This document shows positions 23,408-27,376 of a stretch of DNA of 27,376 nt, one piece after another (the first letter of the stretch is position 1; each line of letters starts with the position of its first letter). The stretch is from assembly GCA_938039195.1 (NCBI GenBank), contig CALHVK010000147.1, positions 1 to 27,376 on the forward strand. Direction: 5' to 3'. Origin of the DNA: an uncultured Carnobacteriaceae bacterium (GTDB taxonomy: Bacteria > Bacillota > Bacilli > Lactobacillales > Aerococcaceae). A model generated the notes under the pieces. The model was not told where the DNA came from. It saw nothing but the letters and a program-made list of their open reading frames with translations, and did not search any database. Both the position numbers and the translations under genes were made by a program.

Positions 23408-23437
23408 AAAAGCTTGGCAGAAAGTCAGGCTTTTTTT
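23408..23437 (+). terminator. Terminator after murC
   Basis: AAAAGCTTGGC (23408-23418) pairs with GTCAGGCTTTT (23424-23434) using two G-U pairs and a 5-base loop. A run of seven Ts (23431-23437) begins within the right arm. Confidence 0.88.
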
Positions 23438-23548
23438 ATGTTTATAAACAAGCAGTAGAACACTTCGCCAGTCTATTTAATTTAATAGATTTGACATGGA
23501 GAAAAAATGATAAAATTTACATTGAAGCTAATTTCTGGAGGGAAAAAG

Positions 23549-24049
23549 ATGGATTTAAGCAAATTATCTACCGTTTATAATATTAGAAGGATGGGGGAGA
23601 ATGATGTGTCTCTTATTTTGGATTTAGAAAATGGTAATCCATTGTACTTTAACTATTGTCCGCCAAAACCTAGTAAACAATCTGTATTAAATGATTTACA
23701 GGCTCTTCCAGAAGGTAAAAATATGGATGATAAATTTTACATAGGTTTCTTTAATGAAAATAGATTAGTTGCTATTATGGATTTCATTGTATCTTTTCCA
23801 ACAAAAGAAACTATCTATATTGGCCTTTTTATAATGAATTGTAAAGAGTCTGGGCAAGGAAAGGGAAGCCTTATTATTAATGAGGTTTTAAAAGCTTTTA
23901 GAGAAGAAGGATTTATTAAAGTAAGACTTGCTTATATGAAAGGAAATCCTCAAAGTAAAAGATTTTGGGAAAAATGTGGTTTTACAGAAATTGGAATTGA
24001 AAAAGAAAACGAACATGGGAAAGCTGTCGTTTTAGAAAAAGTGTTATAA
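23549..24049 (+). CDS. GNAT family N-acetyltransferase
   Basis: Acetyl-CoA-dependent acetyltransferase of unknown substrate, 166 aa. The acetyl-CoA loop is SGQGKGS (101-107) after the beta-4 strand TIYIGLFIMN. The C-terminal GNPQSKRFWEKCGFTEIG (132-149) is the usual GNAT ending. The frame is open from an ATG at 23507, but TGGAGGG at 23536-23542 is 6 bases before the ATG at 23549, which is the better start. A perfect -35 TTGACA at 23491-23496 with a poorly spaced TAAAAT would put the upstream ATG inside the promoter. The gene is distinctly more AT-rich than murC and polA, with AGA, AAT and TTT codons frequent. This suggests recent arrival. A hairpin terminator follows. Confidence 0.85.
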   Translation: MDLSKLSTVYNIRRMGENDVSLILDLENGNPLYFNYCPPKPSKQSVLNDLQALPEGKNMDDKFYIGFFNENRLVAIMDFIVSFPTKETIYIGLFIMNCKESGQGKGSLIINEVLKAFREEGFIKVRLAYMKGNPQSKRFWEKCGFTEIGIEKENEHGKAVVLEKVL

Positions 24050-24080
24050 ACCGTTCGAGATGAAATATAATTTATCAAAG

Positions 24081-24110
24081 AAACAGTAAATCATTTGGTT
24101 TACTGTTTTT
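24081..24110 (+). terminator. Terminator after the GNAT gene
   Basis: AAACAGTAAA (24081-24090) pairs perfectly with TTTACTGTTT (24099-24108) across an 8-base loop, with Ts to 24110. Confidence 0.85.
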
Positions 24111-24255
24111 AATTACGGTAAATACTGAAAACTAAAGGCTTCATAGTGGGGACTCGCCATTAAAATCTATTTACGGTTATCATAAAAAAGCTCTTTTTAG
24201 TGTCCATAGGATTGTTTATTTGTTACACTGGTAATGACAAATTAGGAGGCATATT
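24111..24255. other. polA leader region with possible repeat relic
   Basis: No gene is supported. The 11-base TCATAGTGGGG (about 24141-24151) is also present, as reverse complement, in the right arm of the 11036-11225 element. A possible extended -10 for polA, TGG followed by TAATGA (24232-24237), has no good -35. The ribosome binding site AGGAGG is at 24244-24249. Confidence 0.4.
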
Positions 24256-26910
24256 ATGGCGAAACAAAAATTATTACTCGTTGACGGAAGCAGCTTAGCA
24301 TTCCGCGCATTTTTCTCAATTTTAGATTTAAATCGTTTTAAAAACGCTAATGGCTTACATACAAATGCACTCTATTCATTTCACCGTATGTTTAAGTCCA
24401 TCTTAGACTCTGAAAAACCGACTCATGTGCTTGTCGCGTGGGATGCTGGGAAGACAACTTTTCGTACAGAAATGTATGCAGATTACAAAGGAGGTCGTTC
24501 GAAAACTCCTGGTGAATTTATCGAACAGATGCCTTATTTTAATGTGCTTTTAGATGCGTGGGGGATTCCTCATTACCGTCTAAACCATTACGAAGCGGAT
24601 GATATTATCGGTACTCTTGCAAAACAAGGGGAAGCCGCTGGATATGAAGTTGTGGTTCTTTCAGGAGATAAGGACTTGATTCAGCTTGCGGATAATAATA
24701 TCACTGTAAAAATTACCACAAAAGGAGTGACAGAATTAGTTGAGTACACTCCTGAAGTGATTTTCGAAAAATACGGTTTGACTCCTGAACAAATCATCGA
24801 TATGAAGGGGTTAATGGGAGATTCTTCCGATAACTATCCTGGTGTTACAAAAGTCGGAGAGAAGACAGCGGTGAAACTTCTTCAAGAGTTCGGCAGTGTA
24901 GAAGGAATCTACGAACATGTCGATGAAATGAAGAAGAGTAAGCTAAAAGAAAACTTGATTAACGATAAAGAGCTAGCCTTTTTAAGTAAGAAGTTAGCAC
25001 GCATCAATGTGGACTCTCCACTTGAAATCACGCTAGAGGATACACTTCGTAAGGAACAAGATGTCGAAGCCTTGATGGCATTTTATAAAGAAATGAACTT
25101 CAATTCATTCCAATCAGAACTATTAAATTCAGGTGCCGCTGCTGTAGAAGAAGCACCAAAAGCCGATCGTCCAAACGTCAAACGTGTGGTCGAGATTACA
25201 GAAGAGTTGCTTAAAGATGCTACTAGTGTGCATTTTGAAACGCTTGAAGCGAACTATCATGTAGCACAAGTGATTGCCGTTGCCTTCGGAAATGAAAAAG
25301 AAGTCTTCGTGACAGATTTAGATACGGCCGTTGCTTCAAAAGCTTTCAAGGAATGGCTGGCAGATGCTTCTGTTGAAAAACATTTATTTGATACAAAAGC
25401 AGCCAAAGTGCTTGCACATCGTTTCGGTCTGGTGTTAGAAGGTGCCAAATATGATGTGTCACTACTTGCTTACCTAGTGGATACGAATGATATCGTGAAA
25501 GAGATTAGTGATGTGGCGCGTCGTGTCGATGTGACGATTCTTTCTAGCGATGAAGCCGTCTATGGCAAAGGCGTTAAAATCCAAATTCCTGAAGATGAAG
25601 AGGTTTGGAATCAGCATTTAGCAGCGAAAGTCTATACAATCGCATTAGCACCTGAAAAATTATTGAAACGCCTTGAAGAAAATGAACAAGCGCATCTTTA
25701 TTGGGAAATGGAATTACCAGTGAGCGACATTTTAGCACGTATGGAAATCCAAGGGATTCGTGTCGATAAAGAACGCTTAGTTGAAATGGGTGTAGAATTT
25801 GAAGCACGTCTAAAAGAAATCGAACAAGAAATTTACACGCTAGCTGGAGAAGAGTTTAATATCAATTCGACCAAACAACTAGGGGTTATCTTATTTGAAA
25901 AGATGGGATTACCAGTAATTAAGAAGACGAAAACAGGTTATTCAACAGCGGTAGATGTTCTTGAGAAGTTAGCGCATCAAGCTCCTATCGTAGAATTGAT
26001 TTTAGAATATCGTCAATTAGCGAAATTAAATTCAACATATGTAGAAGGTCTGCAAGCGTATATTCAAGAAGACGGCAAGATTCACACTCGTTTTGTCCAA
26101 AACTTAACGCAAACGGGTCGTCTTAGCTCGGTAGATCCAAACTTACAAAATATTCCAATTCGTACGAAAGAGGGGCGTCGTATTCGTTACGCGTTCCTAC
26201 CAGAACATGACGATTGGAAGATTCTCTCAAGTGACTACTCGCAAATTGAATTGCGTGTATTAGCACATATTGCTGGCGATAAACATATGATTGAAGCCTT
26301 CAAAAATAATGTAGACATTCATACCAATACGGCAATGCGCGTGTTTGGTATTACCAATCCAGACGATGTAACAAGTGAAATGCGTCGCCAAGCCAAAGCA
26401 GTAAACTTTGGAATTGTATATGGAATTAGTGATTACGGATTATCGCAAAACTTGAATATCTCCCGTAAGAGAGCTAAAGAATTTATCGACCGTTATTTGG
26501 AAGAGTTCCAAGGGGTAAAAGAGTTTATGGAATCTGTAGTAAAAGAAGCGCGTGAGAAAGATTATGTGGAAACGTTATTTCATCGTCGCCGCTACTTACC
26601 AGATATTCATTCAAGTAACTTTAATTTACGCTCGTTTGCGGAACGTACAGCGATGAACTCACCAATTCAAGGAAGTGCAGCAGATATTTTGAAGATGGCC
26701 ATGATTGAATTGGACCGTGAAATGAGAGAACGTCAATTCAAAGCAAAACTATTATTACAAGTACACGATGAATTGATTTTCGAAGTGCCACAAGAGGAAT
26801 TAGAAAGCCTTCAAAGCTTAGTAGAAGAAGTTATGGAAAATGCCGTGAGCTTGAAAGTGCCGCTACGAGCAGATAGCAATGTAGGGGACAATTGGTTCGA
26901 AGCTAAATAA
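24256..26910 (+). CDS. polA: DNA polymerase I
   Basis: Repair and Okazaki-fragment polymerase of 884 aa. Residues 1-290 are the 5'-3' exonuclease/flap domain (LLLVDGSSLAFRAFF; EADDIIGTLA; LSGDKDLIQL; GDSSDNYPGV). Residues about 305-470 have the fold position of the 3'-5' exonuclease, but the metal-binding DXE is not intact (SVHFETLEANYHV at 324-336), so proofreading is probably absent, as in Bacillus-type enzymes. The polymerase domain has motif A SSDYSQIELR with Asp660, the O helix RRQAKAVNFGIVYG with Lys714, Phe718 and Tyr722, and motif C QVHDELIFEV with Asp838 and Glu839. It stands alone between two terminators; mutM or coaE, often next to polA in Firmicutes, are not present downstream. 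Confidence 0.97.
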   Translation: MAKQKLLLVDGSSLAFRAFFSILDLNRFKNANGLHTNALYSFHRMFKSILDSEKPTHVLVAWDAGKTTFRTEMYADYKGGRSKTPGEFIEQMPYFNVLLDAWGIPHYRLNHYEADDIIGTLAKQGEAAGYEVVVLSGDKDLIQLADNNITVKITTKGVTELVEYTPEVIFEKYGLTPEQIIDMKGLMGDSSDNYPGVTKVGEKTAVKLLQEFGSVEGIYEHVDEMKKSKLKENLINDKELAFLSKKLARINVDSPLEITLEDTLRKEQDVEALMAFYKEMNFNSFQSELLNSGAAAVEEAPKADRPNVKRVVEITEELLKDATSVHFETLEANYHVAQVIAVAFGNEKEVFVTDLDTAVASKAFKEWLADASVEKHLFDTKAAKVLAHRFGLVLEGAKYDVSLLAYLVDTNDIVKEISDVARRVDVTILSSDEAVYGKGVKIQIPEDEEVWNQHLAAKVYTIALAPEKLLKRLEENEQAHLYWEMELPVSDILARMEIQGIRVDKERLVEMGVEFEARLKEIEQEIYTLAGEEFNINSTKQLGVILFEKMGLPVIKKTKTGYSTAVDVLEKLAHQAPIVELILEYRQLAKLNSTYVEGLQAYIQEDGKIHTRFVQNLTQTGRLSSVDPNLQNIPIRTKEGRRIRYAFLPEHDDWKILSSDYSQIELRVLAHIAGDKHMIEAFKNNVDIHTNTAMRVFGITNPDDVTSEMRRQAKAVNFGIVYGISDYGLSQNLNISRKRAKEFIDRYLEEFQGVKEFMESVVKEAREKDYVETLFHRRRYLPDIHSSNFNLRSFAERTAMNSPIQGSAADILKMAMIELDREMRERQFKAKLLLQVHDELIFEVPQEELESLQSLVEEVMENAVSLKVPLRADSNVGDNWFEAK

Positions 26911-26925
26911 CTTCAATGAATCATG

Positions 26926-26977
26926 AATAAGTATCATCTCTTTACAGATCGTACGGAGATGATACTTATTGTTTTTA
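26926..26977 (+). terminator. Terminator after polA
   Basis: AATAAGTATCATCTC (26926-26940) pairs perfectly over 15 bases with GAGATGATACTTATT (26956-26970), followed by G and a run of five Ts. Confidence 0.93.
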
Positions 26978-26981
26978 TCTT

Positions 26982-27010
26982 TTGAGTTTACAGTGTTTTT
27001 GTAGTATACT
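26982..27010 (+). promoter_or_regulatory. typA promoter
   Basis: TTGAGT (26982-26987) and TATACT (27005-27010) have a 17-base spacer. Transcription would begin near 27017, giving an untranslated leader of about 85 bases. Confidence 0.65.
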
Positions 27011-27033
27011 TTTTAAGTTAAGAGAAGAAGTTT

Positions 27034-27074
27034 AGGTGATGGAGGAGCTCTTTTAGCGTTCGATTCCATCACTT
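27034..27074 (+). other. Stem-loop in the typA 5' leader
   Basis: GTGATGGA (27036-27043) is the exact reverse complement of TCCATCAC (27065-27072), extended by two more pairs including one G-U, with a 21-base loop. No T run directly follows, so it is not a standard terminator. It lies between the promoter and the real ribosome binding site (TGGAGG, about 27091-27096). It could stabilise the message or act in post-transcriptional control. Confidence 0.5.
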
Positions 27075-27102
27075 TCATTTTGTCAATCAATGGAGGAAAT
27101 AC

Positions 27103-27376
27103 ATGAAATTAAGAGAAGATATTCGCAATATTGCTATTATCGCCCACGTTGACCATGGTAAAACAACACTTGTGGATGAATTATTAAAACAATCTGAAAC
27201 ATTAGATGCACGTACAGAATTATCAGAACGTGCGATGGACTCAAACGATATCGAACGTGAACGCGGTATTACTATTTTAGCGAAAAATACAGCTGTTCAA
27301 TATAAAGGAACTCGTATCAACATCATGGACACACCAGGACACGCGGACTTCGGTGGAGAAGTTGAACGTATCATGA
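27103..27376 (+). CDS. typA: Ribosome-associated GTPase TypA/BipA (5' part, cut by window end)
   Basis: Translational GTPase of the elongation-factor family that acts on 50S assembly and stress or cold adaptation. Only the first 91 codons are in the window, with no stop before the edge. G1 is AHVDHGKTTL (residues 14-23), the switch I region is SNDIERERGITIL, and G3 is MDTPGHADFGGEVERIM. The SNDIERERGITI form and the short linker between G1 and switch I distinguish TypA from EF-G and LepA. The ribosome binding site TGGAGG lies upstream of the ATG at 27103. Confidence 0.95.
   Translation, partial: MKLREDIRNIAIIAHVDHGKTTLVDELLKQSETLDARTELSERAMDSNDIERERGITILAKNTAVQYKGTRINIMDTPGHADFGGEVERIM

Noticed and set aside
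23507..23548. Upstream ATG for the GNAT gene
   Set aside because: It falls close to a TTGACA promoter box and lacks a ribosome binding site; TGGAGGG points to the ATG at 23549.

Overview
The window reads as chromosomal, housekeeping-rich DNA from a low-GC Gram-positive of the order Lactobacillales. The gene content (class A PBP, YheA-YhaO-YhaN-YhaM, Hit/EcsAB, CcrZ-TrmB-PepA-YtpR-MurC, PolA, TypA) and the oral/mucosal-type redox defence genes suggest the Carnobacteriaceae/Aerococcaceae side, for example Granulicatella. That placement is an inference from protein style, not from a search. No rRNA, tRNA, CRISPR, prophage or intact IS element was seen.

Layout. 1-406: non-coding, with a strong terminator, a dyad and a promoter. 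407-2569: penicillin-binding protein 1A. 2648-7676: yheA, then, across a terminator hairpin, the tightly packed yhaO-yhaN-yhaM group (Mre11/Rad50-like pair plus 3'-5' exoribonuclease). 7766-8290: an AT-rich single-pass membrane protein of unknown function. 8565-10363: a two-gene redox-stress operon, an RclA/Har-type flavin disulfide reductase followed by a HypR-like Rrf2 regulator whose Cys33/Cys98 positions fit the HypR redox switch. 10399-10823: a perfect palindrome and a HigA-like antitoxin gene without a toxin. 10870-11286: a gene-free stretch holding a ~190-nt element with long inverted arms and two internal hairpins, the least explained object in the window.

11324-15294 is on the minus strand. 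It holds a polar amino-acid ABC importer (fused binding protein-permease plus ATPase) and then a hit-ytxH-HAD phosphatase operon. From 15507 everything is again on the plus strand. ecsA-ecsB are followed by the cell-cycle kinase-like gene ccrZ, trmB, a PepSY protein, pepA, ytpR, an unrecognised disordered protein and murC. This order parallels the B. subtilis ytmP-to-murC region, except that the unrecognised protein sits where a FtsK/SftA-type translocase is expected. An AT-rich GNAT acetyltransferase, polA and the 5' end of typA/bipA finish the window.

The main themes are cell wall synthesis and division (PBP1A, MurC, CcrZ), nucleic-acid processing (YhaONM, PolA, TrmB, YtpR), defence against hypohalous oxidants (reductase plus HypR) and amino-acid supply (ABC importer, PepA). 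The points most worth following are the structured intergenic element at about 11036-11225, the reductase-HypR pair with its candidate operator, the orphan antitoxin, and the unknown protein before murC. All motif positions are read directly from the sequence. Family names rest on recognition without database searches.
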